DNA of 64,000 nt from Alnus glutinosa (GCF_958979055.1 NC_084892.1:996001-1060000); one strand, 5' to 3'. Counted from the stretch's first letter, positions 49,229 through 63,225 are shown. The notes: a model not told the origin generated them from the sequence alone. Translations and numbers: made by a program.

Positions 49229-52200
49229 TCACGTGTTGATGACTCGACATTGGCGAACCATTTTCTGAAGCATGGACGTCCCTTTGAAGGTCACCATCTG
49301 ACAGCAGCTTCTTCGGTATTTGCTAAGCTGCAGCATGGTACACAGAATTGTGATGCAGGGAAAGTTAAAATGCAAGCTGAAATAGAAAGCACATGCAGAT
49401 GCATATTAGCATACCTGGTCGGGTTTCATTCTCTCAAAACCAAATCTGTCCGTCCATATGGATTCTGCTTCTACAGCAGCCGGGAGGACAAGGCTCTTTA
49501 CATTCAAGAAGGCCAGCAGCTTCTCAATGCAGGAAAACAAGATTTGGAAGTAGCCCTGTAAGGCGGAGTTCCGTGACATAAAAAACCAAACTTGCACGAA
49601 TATTGCCGTAGGTGAAAAATAAGAAAACTAGCAGAGAAATATTGATTCTCAAAGAGCATATTTACAGTCCCAAACAGAGTTCAACACATGCCAAAACTAA
49701 TCATCATGAACATAGTAATAGGGTGCTGCTCTTCGGGAATACTAGCATACACCTGGTCGAATATCTCCGAATCCAAAGGCATCTTTTCTATTTTTTTTAT
49801 TTTAATCTACAAGAGCACTGCATAAGAGCAATCACTTTCCCCCCACTGATTCTTTTATCACCACTGGTTTTCCAACTGAATTTTAAGAAGATATTTCCAT
49901 CATCAGTTCTGAGTTACATGTTTGTAAAGGCAAGTATGAATCGTACATAAGATTGCAGAGGATTATGTCACACCTAAAAACCACAAAAATAACAGACTAC
50001 AGAGTCCACCTGTATGTAAATCTAGGGAAAAAGTTGGGTGAACATGCAGATAATTGTGGTATAGTGTTGACCAGGGATAAAGGTAGATTTCAAAACCAAT
50101 GCGTTAATGGAGGGCAGGGGTGGATGGTAACGATTAGTAGCCGAGTAAGGCACATTAGCTTCTCACCTTTCCATGGTTACCATTACTTGTTGCAACTAAA
50201 GGGAGTTCTGCAACTTCTCGCCCAAAAACTCGAAGAATTCCCGCTGATACAACGGATGAGCTGCAATGTTGGTAAACGAGACTGTTACCATATCATACAG
50301 TGAGATAGCACATAGGTTAGACCTTAGATATATAGAAGACCAGTTCTTACTTGACCATCAGTATTGCACAGTACATTCCGCCAAATTCTTGACCCCTTAT
50401 GTCCCTTCTGTGAGAGAGAGGCACAAGTTAATAAGAAGAAAAATATCGGATAAAGATGGCTAAACATGTACTTTAAAAGCACATTAACAATAACAAAAAT
50501 ATCTTATCTCTCACCCATAAACCATGGCTGGAATAAGGTCGCGTCCACTGATTGAGTCAATTATAGGGGCAAAGCAATCCTGAAATACAGATATTAACTT
50601 TCAATTAAATATTACTCGCAGTTCATTTTTACATATATGAAAAATGATTCACTTGTTTCCCTCGCATGCATTACATATATGATCTCACTAAGCATGAAGC
50701 TTAAAAGCAATTAAAAGCGCTAAATGTACAGCAAAGACTCCATATGCATCTCTAGGGTCCAAGCATGAGATGTGATGAATTTCTATTACAGTAGCAAATC
50801 ACAAGTTCCTAGTGGTTGGATAATAGATCACAATGGTATAAGGGAGATACAGGAAAAAAAAATTGCAGTTTAGGAGAATACAATCAACTGCTGCACAAAC
50901 CTAAAAACAGTAAAAGATTTTCAATTAAAATGCAAAACCACAGCATCGTAGTGAACATGTTAATCTGCTACAAGAAAGGTGGTCAAATGCAGATCCTGTG
51001 AGAGTACGCAGTACTTTAGGCAGTGCCAAAACACACGCTTTAAAGCCAGTATTTCACCACCAATTTTTTCAGCTATAGAATTAAATTGGAACCATTTATC
51101 AAAATCAGGAACTTTATGGATTGCTACTCTAAGGCAATAATCAATTCACTTCAATTGTTATATGTATTCAAAGCCACTTTATGATGTATCCAACTAATTA
51201 ATTACTTCAGATCCAACAATTAAGGACAATATCAACTACTGCTGGGATTACTTACAATATGAAAATATATTTAACAAAAACTTCAAGAAAAAAAGTATCT
51301 ACACAGCCTGGGGTGAACTTACATGGAAGATGGCAACAGCCTCTGAAAGATAGAACCTAGTTTCAGGAGAAGCAATTTTACCACTAAGAAGCCTCCATCT
51401 AACATCAATATCATTAATGGACTCTAAACCTCTCTCCTGTTGCTTTCTTATTATAACATCCAAAAGAGAGTCTGGGAGCTTTTCAGGTCCTCTTACAAGC
51501 AACTTCTGCAAAGTAGAATTTATCCTGGTGCAGTCCATGCTACAGAACCACTCCCCTTCTGGCAATTCCTGTTGTAAAAGTGCATCAACATTTTGATCCA
51601 GAAAGAGAGGTGCATGTCCACTGGACAGGAAAGAAGAGTTGTTCATACAAAGTAATCCAAATAGAAAACAAAATAGAAATCATTTATGTGCACACCTTCA
51701 GATATGCCATTTTTTGATCCCTCAAACAGCCAACATGAAATTCCATCTCACACTGGCATGATAGTAAACCCAAAAGAGTAGAGAAAATGTAATTCAGTCA
51801 TTAGCAATGATAAATTCATAAATGACATTACACGCTCCCATCAATTGAGAGCTCAAATCTGACAAAAGATGGCCTGAAACAAGGAGATTACCTGATCACA
51901 AAGTAAAATTGTCCTTGGACCAAATCCTGATTTGCTAAAATCATAACCTCTGCATGCGCAGGGTTAAAAAAATGTCAAGCTATGGCTAATTCAAACAGGA
52001 TTGACATACAAAATATATATTATGATGAAGGTAACATCAAAGTGCCGTGTATCAAAAAGTAGATAATGACAAAGCCCATAAGCTTCAATAGATTTCAGAC
52101 AGAAACAAAGAGTAATTATTACCTGCATAACACACATCCACTAATGTCAGCTTCTATGTTTTTGACAATACGGATGCATCTCATAGTTATCTCTTCTATA

Positions 52201-52806
52201 GGATCAACCCCAGAAACCCTTCCAGCTGCAACAGCATTTTCATTATGCTCCACAAATTTTTCTCTTTGGAACTTATTCTGGCAATATGTACAGTACCAAT
52301 CACCACGAGGAATACTAGTTAAAGATGCACATTCTGCAGAAGCAAATAAGTATGTACATCAAAATTTACCAAGGCAGACCACCATTATGTGAAAATTCAA
52401 GAGAGACAACTAATATAGTCAACCAACATGATGCCACAGATTATGAAAAAAGCACATAAATAATGAGCAAACTTTGAACAGCCTCATAAAAAAATCAGGG
52501 CATTAAAGAGAGCAACCACATTTTTCTTTTCAAAACAAATTGAAACCCATTACAGATACACATCATTAGCACCCATAGGCCCATAAATACTTGGAAATTG
52601 AGGAAGACAACCAAAAGCACAAATGTGATGCATACAGACTGCATAATAGGATAAGGAATTGAACATACAGATTAGAAATCCAATTTTGAAGCTAGAGTGG
52701 TTGGACTTTAGGTCCATAATTCTAACATTGAAAAAAATAAAACAATTTCAGTTAAAATCATAAGTGTCATGTTTTTTTTTTTTTTTTTGGTGCACGTGAG
52801 CGTGTA

Positions 52807-52843
<37 letters not shown>

Positions 52844-55800
52844 CAGAATTGAACCCATGATTTCATGTTCCAATGTAAAATGCAAAAACACCCTTCATAA
52901 ACATGAGCAAAGGTCTGATTCCCCCTTCTTCCAACAGGGGCCAAAGAAGAAGTTTAATTATATAAGTTTTTTTTTATAAGAAAACTGCTTGGTCTTCTCC
53001 CGCGAAGACGGTAAAGTTTAATTATATAAGTTAACAACCAACTAACCCACTTAATTCAGTATGCTACTCATAATTTATATTTCACCTTTGTGGAAGGCCC
53101 TTGGGCATCCATCACAGAGCAAAAGATTCCCACCATCTGCACAAATGATGCATAGGTTATCATTATCTTCGGCAGAATACTTGCGGCCTTTTGAGAGAGA
53201 TACTGCCAGTTCATGAAGAGACACCCCATTGGATGTGTAAATGTATGCATAACTGCAAATGAGCACAAACACCATCATAGAATTTAAAAGAAACGGGTTA
53301 TTCAAGAACCAGGAAAATATCTCATGCACAAACTTACGGTTTCCTGCGAGAGGCCCAGCCAGCATGAGCTTCAAACTGTGAGGGGCTGACCTGCATGTTA
53401 AACATGAACAATGTGAAAAATATTCAAGTATACTCCAGTACTTAGATGCACAAGAATTAATAAATTTACCTCATGATTGCAACAACGACAAAATATACCA
53501 AAGCCCCTTTTATAACCCTCAAGTAATTTCTGCCAAGGAAACAGAGATACGTAACACATCAATAAAATACAAAAATATGTAAGCATTTGAGATGTTTTAT
53601 CTCAACAACCTGTCCACGTGCGTAATAGGCCACTTCAGTTCCATCAGGCAATCCACCTTCCTCAAAAACCAACTTATGGAACCGTTGATATCTTGAGAAA
53701 TAAAAATAAATAAATAAAGACATCCAACAAATGAAAGAGGTTATCTACTAGTTAAAAAAGGAAAGGAACTTAAGCAACAACCATGCTAAAAAAAACAAAC
53801 AAGAAATAAAAAATACCAACTTTGTTGTTATTTTCCATGGACTTTTATTTTGCGAAGGGACACACATAGAAGCACTTTTGGACGGCCTTGATATCAAAAC
53901 TGACTTTGATGATCTGCAAATAACATCAAGAGAAGCATATAAATAACAGGAAATGATAAACTTTAATAAAAATACTGATCACTACCTACAAACTACATAG
54001 TGAAAACATAACCAAAGAACCAAATTGATTATTTCCTCACCACAAAATAGGCTACATCAAAAAATAACTAAATAAATAGACCAAAGAAGATACTGACTTC
54101 GCGGCTATTTTCCATGGTGTCCTATTTTTTGAAGAAATACAAGCAGAAGCACTTTTGGAGGACTTTGAGAAGAGACCTCGTTTTGGAGACCTGAAATAAC
54201 ATAGTTGGAAGCGTGTTAAAAGAAAAGAAAATTTTAAAGTGTAAATAGGAAAATCGAATGCATGTATTGTGCGTATGAAAACAAAATAAAAGAGTATCTG
54301 GATAAGAATACTGTAAACCAACAAAATATAATGAGAAAAAATTGTTCCATAAAATTATGTTCTTGCAAATTCCATCTGGTTCAAGAGCATTAGATCTAAG
54401 AGATAAAGATAAAGTACTCGCAGTGAATTGGAAAGGAAAAACTAATCAGAAATAAGCTATATGCAAAGCAAACCAATAAGACCATAAAGATACCAACTTC
54501 GTTTTTAACTTCCATTGACTTTTAAGCTGTGGAGAGACAGAGACTGAAGCCTTCAATTGACCCTTATTTTGTGGAGAAATAGAAACTGAAACAGTTCTGG
54601 GGGGCTTTGAGATCAATACTGGTGTTGATGACCTGAAACAAGGCATATAAGAGCATATTGTAAAAAGAATCTGAAGATCAAAAACATACACTAGCAAAAA
54701 ACCAAAATAGAGATATATCCCTCAAACTATACCCTTGCACTTACCACATCGTTCCATAAATTGGAAAACCCAGTTCATTTCATGTCACTTGAAGACATGG
54801 TGTGACATTAAGAAATAGTGAATTTGTCAGAGTAGCTTGTTGTAGCAGAACCAAATCCATTTAAAATGAGTAAGACTTAGGATTCTTATCAAGAAAGCAA
54901 TAACATCTTAGAAGTATGAGAATTCAATTTTTGTTGGTAGACTTTCCCTCCATTATCGCTTGATTGCATGCAATATATTGTATACACTTTTCCTATCTAA
55001 ATCCACTTCACATGTAACTGCAACATTCGATGAGCTGACAAAATATTAATAACAGCAGTCTACCAGGATATAGAAAATCTGGGGACCATCACACACTCTT
55101 ATAAGAATTGACATTTAAACATTTCTTCTTCTTTTTTCCCCTTTTTTTGTATCTTTTGTTTGATAAGTAGACATCTGAACATTGTTACTTTTACGAAGAA
55201 AAAAAAAACTAGCTAATTACCCAAAAAAAAATAAAACAAAAACAAAAAAGATGATTACAAACCCTAGTGAAATGAACTCCACAATTTTACTGTCCACCAA
55301 GAAAGCAACATAAACTGCAAAGCTGCAGAAAGTAACTTGTCAAGAAACTGTACCTGAGTTTTTTACCGTCTTCGTGAGTACGGATCCCATGAGATTCCTG
55401 TAAATCCACACATGAATTGCATAGAAGCCCTACATTTGCCACACAAGACCTAGGAAGGCATCCTAGAATGTTGAGCACCCACCACAATCAACAAATTTAA
55501 AAAATAAAATAAAAAAGCTAATAGTCATATCCTGTCAATTTTTCTGCTACAAGAATACAAATAAATCAGAAATAATAAGGTAAAACCCACCTTTGCATCT
55601 CCTGCACGTAAAATATTTGTCTTCAGGTGGGGAACCAATGATGCTCTGAATTGTTGCCTCCACCGTATGCAGAGGAGAGGCCCTGCATGCCTTCACCAGG
55701 TCCAGCAGGCTCTTTCCATTTTCGAGGCAAATATACTGTGCTGCCCGTTTGTACGTCTTACAAGCATGAATCTCAAACTTTGACGGCGGAATAACCTACA

Positions 55801-56755
55801 ATAATGGAGAGAGAAGAAGCAAAGAAGTAAATGCATTAATCATTAGCTAAAGTGCCTAAAATGCTTAACTAGAGTAATATCCAATACTAACTCTGCATCC
55901 TTTGCATGAAGTACACGAGCACAGAATTCCACCACCTCTAATCGTGCCACGCAGACCAGATCCCTGAGACTAAAATACCACCAATTTCAGCCTTAAGACA
56001 TTAGAATTATACTCTAGACTTATCATCAAACATAAATATTATTAAACAACATCAACCTGGTTGGTACCCATGTAAACCACCGTCACGCCGTCGAGCAAAC
56101 CAGTCTCAAAAAGCTCCTTAACGGTCATCGGCTTCTTATTAAGCGCAATCTTCTTCGACATTTTTAATTCCAACTTATTCTTCAGCGTCTTCGAGGCACT
56201 CACTCCACCCGTTGCCTCCCCATCTAAATTCAAATTTGATTCAATCTGAGCAGCTTCTGATGAATTTACTACACTCTCCATCGTCGGCTCGACCTTCGGT
56301 CTCTCCGCCGATATGGGCGTGAACCCCCACACTTCTTTGGGAAAATCGTTCTTTCCCTCACTACTCTCGGCAGAAACCACTGCAACCTCGACGTCTCCTT
56401 CCTTGGCTGGAAACTGTACCAGCTCGCTCTCTTGCCCCTCTCTACAAATGGGTATTCCCAAATTGCAATTGGGTCCGCCTCCAACCACAACTTGGGAAGC
56501 ATTGACATTGATTTCTTGCTCATCCGAGCTCCTAACTGGCTTATCATGGCCGTTCTCAGAAATTTCATTAGACCAATTAAACCGAGACTTTCTTTCACGG
56601 GTATAAACAATTAAACCCTTCACCACAGAGCCTTTGAATCTCTTACAATCACTACTACTATTCTCAGAAACCTCGACACAAGAAGAACTCGCCTGACTCG
56701 TCTCGGCCCGAGTCCCACCACCAAGTGAATCGCCTACCTCCAGCTCTCGCTTCAT
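49229..56755 (-). CDS. PHD-finger / GNAT-domain chromatin protein (IDM1-like)
   Basis: Twenty coding exons join in frame to 931 aa: 56755-56057, 55963-55892, 55795-55591, 55462-55354, 54632-54498, 54190-54098, 53913-53821, 53691-53610, 53529-53470, 53390-53338, 53252-53086, 52333-52123, 51949-51892, 51752-51696, 51568-51323, 50579-50515, 50407-50351, 50260-50167, 49555-49415 and 49327-49229. An acidic N-terminus is followed by a TDBD/Tify-like domain (about 220-345, with ILCSCTSCKGC), a Ser/Lys linker built from repeated exons (362-469), and a second such domain (about 470-560). A PHD finger (about 567-610, LCIICADGG..LCDGCPRAFH), a second PHD-like zinc module (655-712) and a GNAT fold (about 785-900, with GILRVFGREVAELPLVAT and DRFGFERM) follow. 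Expected role: nuclear histone reader and acetyltransferase-like regulator, as for Arabidopsis IDM1-type proteins. The ATG follows a likely 5' UTR intron. Confidence 0.88.
52809..52841. repeat. Poly-G tract (33 G) in a PHD-gene intron
   Basis: An uninterrupted run of 33 G between exons 11 and 12, poly-C in the transcript. A run of 18 T and GGTGCACGTGAG precede it. On the minus strand, GGGTTCAATTC upstream and CACC followed by poly-A downstream look like the end of a tRNA-derived SINE, but this is weak. The exact length may also reflect sequencing or assembly difficulty. Confidence 0.85.
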
Positions 56756-57062
56756 GTCTCTCGCGAATCGGCCCCCAAATCTGTACAACCTCCCCAAAAA
56801 AAGAGCATCAGAATACACTGAAAAACCCCTAAAAAATTTCCAGGGTTTAGAAGGTGAATTGGTGAACGAAGAATGTACCTGATAAAATCAGAGGAGGGCC
56901 ATGAGAGATTGACGGGCTCGAATCGGCGACTATAAGGGAACGTAGAGAAATGTATGGATCTGGGATTAGGGTTTTTGGAGTTCAGGGTTTCGTTAACTTA
57001 GATTTGAATTGAAAGTGGGAACCGAAGAGATAGAGGTCCAGAGTGACCACAGGTCCAAAACT

Positions 57063-57099
<37 letters not shown>

Positions 57100-57200
57100 A
57101 AGGCCAAAGAGGAATCGGGGAGAATGGCAGGATTCGTAAATAAAACAACCATGAAAATTGAAAATTGAAAAAAAAAAAACCACATTAAAATTTGACCGTA
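56756..57200 (-). promoter_or_regulatory. 5' leader and promoter region of the PHD/GNAT gene
   Basis: On the minus strand a probable leader exon ends TTTTATCAG/GTACATTC (donor near 56880) and the intron ends TTGTACAG at about 56793, just before the ATG at 56755. Further upstream is an (AG)17 run at 57064-57097, a CT repeat in the sense strand, which is common in plant leaders. The transcription start is not identified. Confidence 0.55.
57064..57097. repeat. (AG)n microsatellite
   Basis: 17 AG dinucleotides; reads (CT)n in the direction of the PHD gene. Confidence 0.95.
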
Positions 57201-58193
57201 AGGCCAGCAGTTGTTTTTCTGTTTGTCTTTGAGAATTGAGAAGTGATTTTATTTTCTTTTTTCTTTTTTATCCTTTTTGTATAGTATATTTAAGTAGGCC
57301 ATATATCAGATAACTTAAAAGCTTTGATATTATAATAAATGTGACCTATTCATGCTTCTTCTTATTTAGATAGCTTAATAAAAATGAAACAATTAAGAGG
57401 TTTACAGATGGGGAACAAGATTCTCCCCATTTTACTTTAAATATAAAGGAATTAGTTCATAATTTTTATCACCAGCATTTAATAGTGTATATATTGTTTA
57501 TGTTGTCAAATCTTTTGAAATTTTTAAATAATATAATATTACATAAGTATGCCGTAAAATATAATATGAACCATGAAATGATTTCTCCCCATATTTAAAA
57601 TGAAAACAATCGTGTTTAGATAAATGGAACCGGCTCGAATGAACGCAATATCTGTTAAATGAATCATAGGTTTATCATATTATATTAATATAATAAACAC
57701 TATCTTAAATGAAACACTTTACGATTTTGTTTAAAATCGTGTTTTTTGGCTTATTCCTTTTTATTATCTTAAAAAAAAAAAATTACTAAATTATATGTAT
57801 CCAAGCGTGTAGGGGTGGAAGATGAGTCCAGTCGCTCGTGAACTCAGCTCGACTTAGTTCGGTTAAACTCGATTCGGTCTCGATTTAAATAATAAATGAG
57901 TCATTTATTAACACAATAATATGTTTGAATATTAAATGATATATACTCATATAAACTCGGTTCGACTCATATAAACTTGTATAACTTCATTTTTATAATT
58001 TTTTTTTGTATTATTTTCATATTATAATAAGAACATCTTAAGTATATAATAGATATAACTTGACTTATTATTGTAAGTTTAGTTTTATAGATTTGTGTGT
58101 ACATTAGTGTGTTTGTGAGTATGTGTGGTTATATGTGTGTATATACATGCATGTAATTTGCGTATGTGTATAATGAATTTATATACATATATA
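57201..58193. other. Intergenic, no gene seen
   Basis: AT-rich. A stretch near 57,815-58,000 with repeated CTCGACTCGGTT-like words, echoed at 58,915-59,095, resembles the flanks of a decayed nonautonomous element around the LTR at 58194. No coding feature is supported. Confidence 0.45.
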
Positions 58194-58709
58194 TGTTGGG
58201 GAAATTATCATCCCCTAGGCAAATGGGCATATACCCGAATAAGGGCCCAGATGATCTTACTGGCCAAACTTAACTCACTCTGTCACCACGGTTTTAACAG
58301 AATCCTATAACACCTTGAAGGCTATATTTAGAACATATGGAATAAGATACATGATTCAAATATCCTATGAAGAGTAAGTGTTACACTCTCCTACTCTCCC
58401 ACTCAACCTCTATCTCATCCCACAAAGGATCCTACTCAACCATGACATGAAGGTGGAACAATGCAGTTGAAAACTATGTGCTTATGAATAAGCTGCTACC
58501 CTAGGTACAAAAGACACTCTGATTATATACTGAAAATATACAAAAACTCTTGACTCTCAATACTCTCGAAAATGGCCCACTGACTTAGGCATTGGAGAGG
58601 GAACGTCGGGAAACCCCCCTCTGATGCATTGTTTGTTTTTCTTTGCAGATTACGAAGAACAATGCAAATGAAAGATCCACACGTCACCAGACTGAAAACT
58701 GTTATAACA
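58194..58709. mobile_element. Probable solo LTR (516 bp)
   Basis: Begins TGTTGGGGAAATTATC and ends TATAACA, so TGTT and AACA are inverted ends. ATATA lies on both sides (58189-58193 and 58710-58714). The CTGACTTAGGCATTGGAGAGGG segment is of the kind common in plant Ty3-gypsy LTRs. No internal retrotransposon sequence adjoins it. The target duplication is AT-rich and so weak evidence alone. Confidence 0.6.
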
Positions 58710-59117
58710 ATATATAAATTCGAGATTATATTATTTAAGATTCAAGTTAATTTATTTAATTAACTAAAGCAATAAAATTCTAAGTAATTAATTAACTAAA
58801 GTAACAAAATTTTAAGAATACTTAATTTATTAATGATTAGTATGGATTTACGAAAAAAGTAAACAATCATGATATTTACTTTATATAAAAAAATATATAT
58901 ATATAAATTAATTGAGCAGCTTGTGATAAGATCGAGTTTGATTCATGTTCAAAAATAAAATTTAAACAAGTCAAGCTTAAACAGAATATCTAGCTCAATG
59001 ATAAGTTCGACCTCAACTCGTGTTCGAAATAAAATTAAATAAGTTAAACTTTAATATTCAATACTCGACTCGACTTGGTTTAAATACAACCCTACAAGCG
59101 TGTCATGTGCAATAGTG

Positions 59118-59421
59118 GGCTTGTTTGTTAAGTGCTGGAACATTACAGAGTAGTGGTCACTATTGTAGATGTACTTTTTTTTTCTTCACTTTTTCAAATT
59201 TTCAATAACAATCAACATCAAAACATTCTCACTTTTTTCACTTTTTATATCACATCAATAATTTTTTATTACTATTCAAATAAAAAAAATTCACTACAAT
59301 ACAAAAATTTTCCACTTTTTTATACAAATTATTTTTATGGTATATCACATCATCACTTTTTACTAATTCTAAAATTAACAATTCACTACTCTGTTCTGTT
59401 ATGTTCTTTGCCAAACAAGCC
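59118..59421. mobile_element. MITE (GGCTTGTTTG ends)
   Basis: Ends GGCTTGTTTGTTAAG and CTTTGCCAAACAAGCC, flanked by TAGTG on both sides (59113-59117 and 59422-59426). Related along its length to the MITE at 1944-2221. The open frame across it is low-complexity and not a gene. Confidence 0.75.
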
Positions 59422-59426
59422 TAGTG

Positions 59427-59952
59427 ATACTCTGAGCATGTTTACTTTGTTGCCATGTTGGGGCAAAGTGTTAGGCCCATACGACCATATCTTTCTCAGC
59501 TTTTTGCATTAAAGACCAAGAGAAAGGTCCATTCCTAGATCAAATGGGCCTTTAAAATTGAATTCAAACTCCAAAGCATCTTTGGAAACTCGCTCGGCCC
59601 ATCCATTGAAGTGTATGCCAAATCCTATTCCACCCAAGGCCAATGTAAAAGAAGAAAATAATGAAGAAAGAAAACACCCCCTTTATGTGTAAACAATGTG
59701 GAAATTTTCCCATGTATTCAAACTATTCATAATGATAGTCTGCTAGTACTTTTGATTTTAAATAGAAGATCAACCCAAACCTGAAAACATTCATTAGTTG
59801 GCATTGGGCAAGAGTAAAGCATTTTCGCTCCTAGATGGTTTGACTATAATTTTGCATGTTATGGATGTTTTGCACAAAAAAATATTGGAGTTAGGATTTT
59901 GATCCTGTGCAATAGTATTGTGGCTTATGCGGGAGCCTATTCGGATCTTACC
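59427..59952. other. Intergenic, no gene seen
   Basis: No open frame with domains, no repeat that I can define. Confidence 0.5.
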
Positions 59953-62603
59953 TGTAACGCCCTGTTTTTACAAAAAGCGTAAGTGAAAAAAATTTCAATT
60001 TTCATATGACATTATGACGTCATCAGAGTTAAAAAAAATTGACAATGAAAATATATTTTTTCTTAATAACTGGGAAAATAACACTTCAGAGTTGACTGAA
60101 TTACCTCATTATATAAAAATATACAAACCTTGTGTTCTGATATATTAAATACACTCAAAACAATAACATATGTGCCACATGTGGTACTTAATAATACGTA
60201 ACCATTGTTTTATTATAATACAAACCAGCACATAAAAATATTACATATTAAAAGGTCTCAGCCTTAAACATAAAAATATTAGTAGTTCCTCCCTTCCTTC
60301 CATCCATCCTGCATAAACTTGTATGAGATTGTGGTTATCACTACAATCTCATATTGTGGTCATGTGAGTCAACAATCTTCAATAACAAAATAAAATAAAG
60401 CATCATTTAAAAGTACATTATACAATCATATGATGACAGTTATATGTATGCATAATCTCTTATACTCATTTTTGCCCCGGGACTTAAACCCTCAGTCATT
60501 GCCTTAGGAATTTAACCGTTTCTCTTATTAATAATTATTGCCTTAAAGACTTAAACCCTTGTCTTATTATTATTGGTGATTACTGATCAGTGATTAGGGA
60601 CTCTAACCACCTTTGGTATTATTTGAACCTATGGTATAAATCAATATTGCCTCAGGGACTCCAACCATCGATCTTTGCTATGGGACTTTAACCTTCGATC
60701 TTTAGAGATTGATTGATAGTGCCTTGAGACTTTAACCCGTAGTCTTTGTCTTGATCAGACTCTAACACGCAGTCTTTGTCTTGGAACATTAATCATTAGT
60801 CTTTCTTATTCGCAGGTTCATAATTCTCGATAGTCTAATATGCAATGACAATTTATCAATAGGTTCATCATACATGACAATAAAAACATGCATATTTCTA
60901 AATAAAACATGTTCCACACAACTCGCATACAATTAAATAAAACAGAAATCATGTCATCAAAGACCACCACGTATCATCCCCAGTAAGTAAGAAATACTCA
61001 CAACAGTGATATATGCAACTTTGAACATGTAAAATGCCAAACAACTCGTATACAATTAAATAAAACAGAAATCACTACATTACTAAAGATCACCACGTAT
61101 CATCTCCATACAGTGACTCAGTGAGTAAGAAATACTCACAGTTTTCTGCTTCAAAGTGATCCACAGAAAAGATGATTGTATAGTTATATACATGTAATTA
61201 GTATAAAATACTAAGAACCTATTTAATACTTTTAACACTTCTGACTTCTAAACCACTTAACATAATTTTTTATTTTCGCTTGGATATTGCCACGACATAT
61301 AAAATAGGTCAATTATATTGCCACATATTATTTTATATGGATGTTATTACGGCATCTATTAGTGCCCTTAAATATCTATATATCAAAACAGATCTCATAA
61401 TAGCATTAATATGCTAAAAGCATAATATCCTTATTTATTTTTTATTTTTTTTATAATAAAAATAGATATAACTGTTAATACTTATTGAACTTATAATAGA
61501 GTTTTGCAACCCAAAATAACTGAATCTTTATTTAGATACTTTTAAAGCAAGTACTGTTTCAGTTATTTTAACTAAAACAGTGAGATACCAAAAATAGGTT
61601 TAAGCCAACATATGGCTTATTTTTATATTAAATAAACATAATAATTTCATTAATATAATAAATGAGTTTTACACTTTTAAAAACAAGTTGATAGAATAAC
61701 GACATCTTTAACCCTTATTTTAATCTTATAAAATCTTGGCAGAATAACGACATTAGTATTAGTAATGCCTAAAAATACTTTTAGAATTTTGGGCAGCATA
61801 ACGACATCATTATGGATAATTCCTATTATACCCTTTATAAAATTTGGCAGAACAGCGACGCTTTTATAACTAGTGCTTAAAAAACCTTTTAAAATTTCAA
61901 ACAGCGTAACGGCACATTTATGGAATACTCAATTGAATTTGAGAATCATAATGACGTATTTAGTAAATATTTGTACAATTTTGGAATGAAAAACTTTCAA
62001 AGCATTTTTTTAAGCACATAATGGATAAAATGATGTACATGACTTCTAAATATAAAACTCATGAAATAAATGATTGGAAACTTAAGAAGACACATCCAGG
62101 TAAGGTTGGAAAACTAGAAAAGAACTTCAAGGGGAGTGATCCTTACACTCACACTATTAACTTGACCTTATAGTAACTATAAACTACCATACAAGACAAG
62201 AATGAACACTTATGAACTCAATAAAGCATAAAAAAAAATCAATAGGGTGACGTGGCGGCCGCACATGCATGCTGCCAGCCCACTAGCAGTAGGTTCACGG
62301 TGATTTTCGGCCAATCTACAAAAATCTGATTTTTATGAAATTTTACATGTAGATAAAAGACTTCGAGAAGAGCGTTTTGGCTTTTGAATTGACCAAAATG
62401 AAGTTCATTTGACTCTATTTTTGTTATTCCAAAGTTTAAAGTCCGTTAAACTTTTTATTAAATTAGAATTATAAATACGTCTTAATTAATCAATGATTAT
62501 TTATTTTTATAAATATTCATAAATATTCTTTTACTTTATTATTAGGTCTTAAATTATAATTTTAAGACATTATATTTTATGTGTTAAAATCTGAGGCGCT
62601 ACA
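59953..62603. mobile_element. Probable long solo LTR (about 2.65 kb)
   Basis: Begins TGTAACGCCCTG and ends GAGGCGCTACA, giving inverted TGTA.CGCC ends. The flanks TTACC (59948-59952) and TTACT (62604-62608) agree at four of five bases. Inside are two families of short, degenerate tandem repeats: GACTTTAACC..TAGTCTT units at about 60,475-60,810 and CAGAATAACGACAT units at about 61,690-61,960. No coding remnant is visible. Long LTRs of this kind are known for some gypsy lineages. Confidence 0.55.
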
Positions 62604-62796
62604 TTACTTATTAAGGTTGTCTAAACACATGCTCGAGTAGATGGGATCTGGCATACTCTTTCATGGGTTTGGCTAATTTTATTGTACAGAATCTGTCTTT
62701 GAAGGAAAACTAGATTGTGCGGTAGTTAAATGCTCGGCTAAAATAAAAGTTAATATGCACGTGATAGTAAGAGATGTCTCTAAGCATGTATCATAC

Positions 62797-62973
62797 TAGG
62801 GATGATAATTTTTGACATGGTCCACAAACCCAATGCGAAATTAGCCGGTTAGAATTAAGGAATCTGACCCGTTTATTAAATGTGTTGATCGAGTTAAGAT
62901 TAGCCTATATAATTATATGTACATATCTCAATACAACTTAAACCTAACGCACGAACAGAAATTGACACCCCTC
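62797..62973. mobile_element. hAT-like MITE remnant
   Basis: Ends TAGGGATGATAATTTTTGAC and GAAATTGACACCCCTC are an imperfect inverted pair of the TAGGGGTG type. Flanking octamers TATCATAC and CATTATAC are only partly alike, so the target duplication is uncertain. Confidence 0.5.
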
Positions 62974-63225
62974 CATTATACTGCTGAACCCATCAGTTAA
63001 ACAAATCGGCTTGATTACCTTTGATCATAGGGAAAAAATTCCTCAGCGATCAGCATGGATTGATCGAGAAGCAAAACTAAGCAATCTCTAGAGCATATAT
63101 ATCACTTAAAACAAAGTAGAAGCTTTTCAGCATAAAAGAATTCATGGAGGAGTGTAATATTGATTATATATAGGCCATTATGAATTTCTTGTGCATATAT
63201 TGGGAGCAACATATTTTCGTACATA

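Noticed and set aside
59132..59512. 126-aa plus-strand frame
   Set aside because: It runs across the T-rich MITE at 59118-59421 and is Phe/Tyr/Asn-rich low-complexity sequence.
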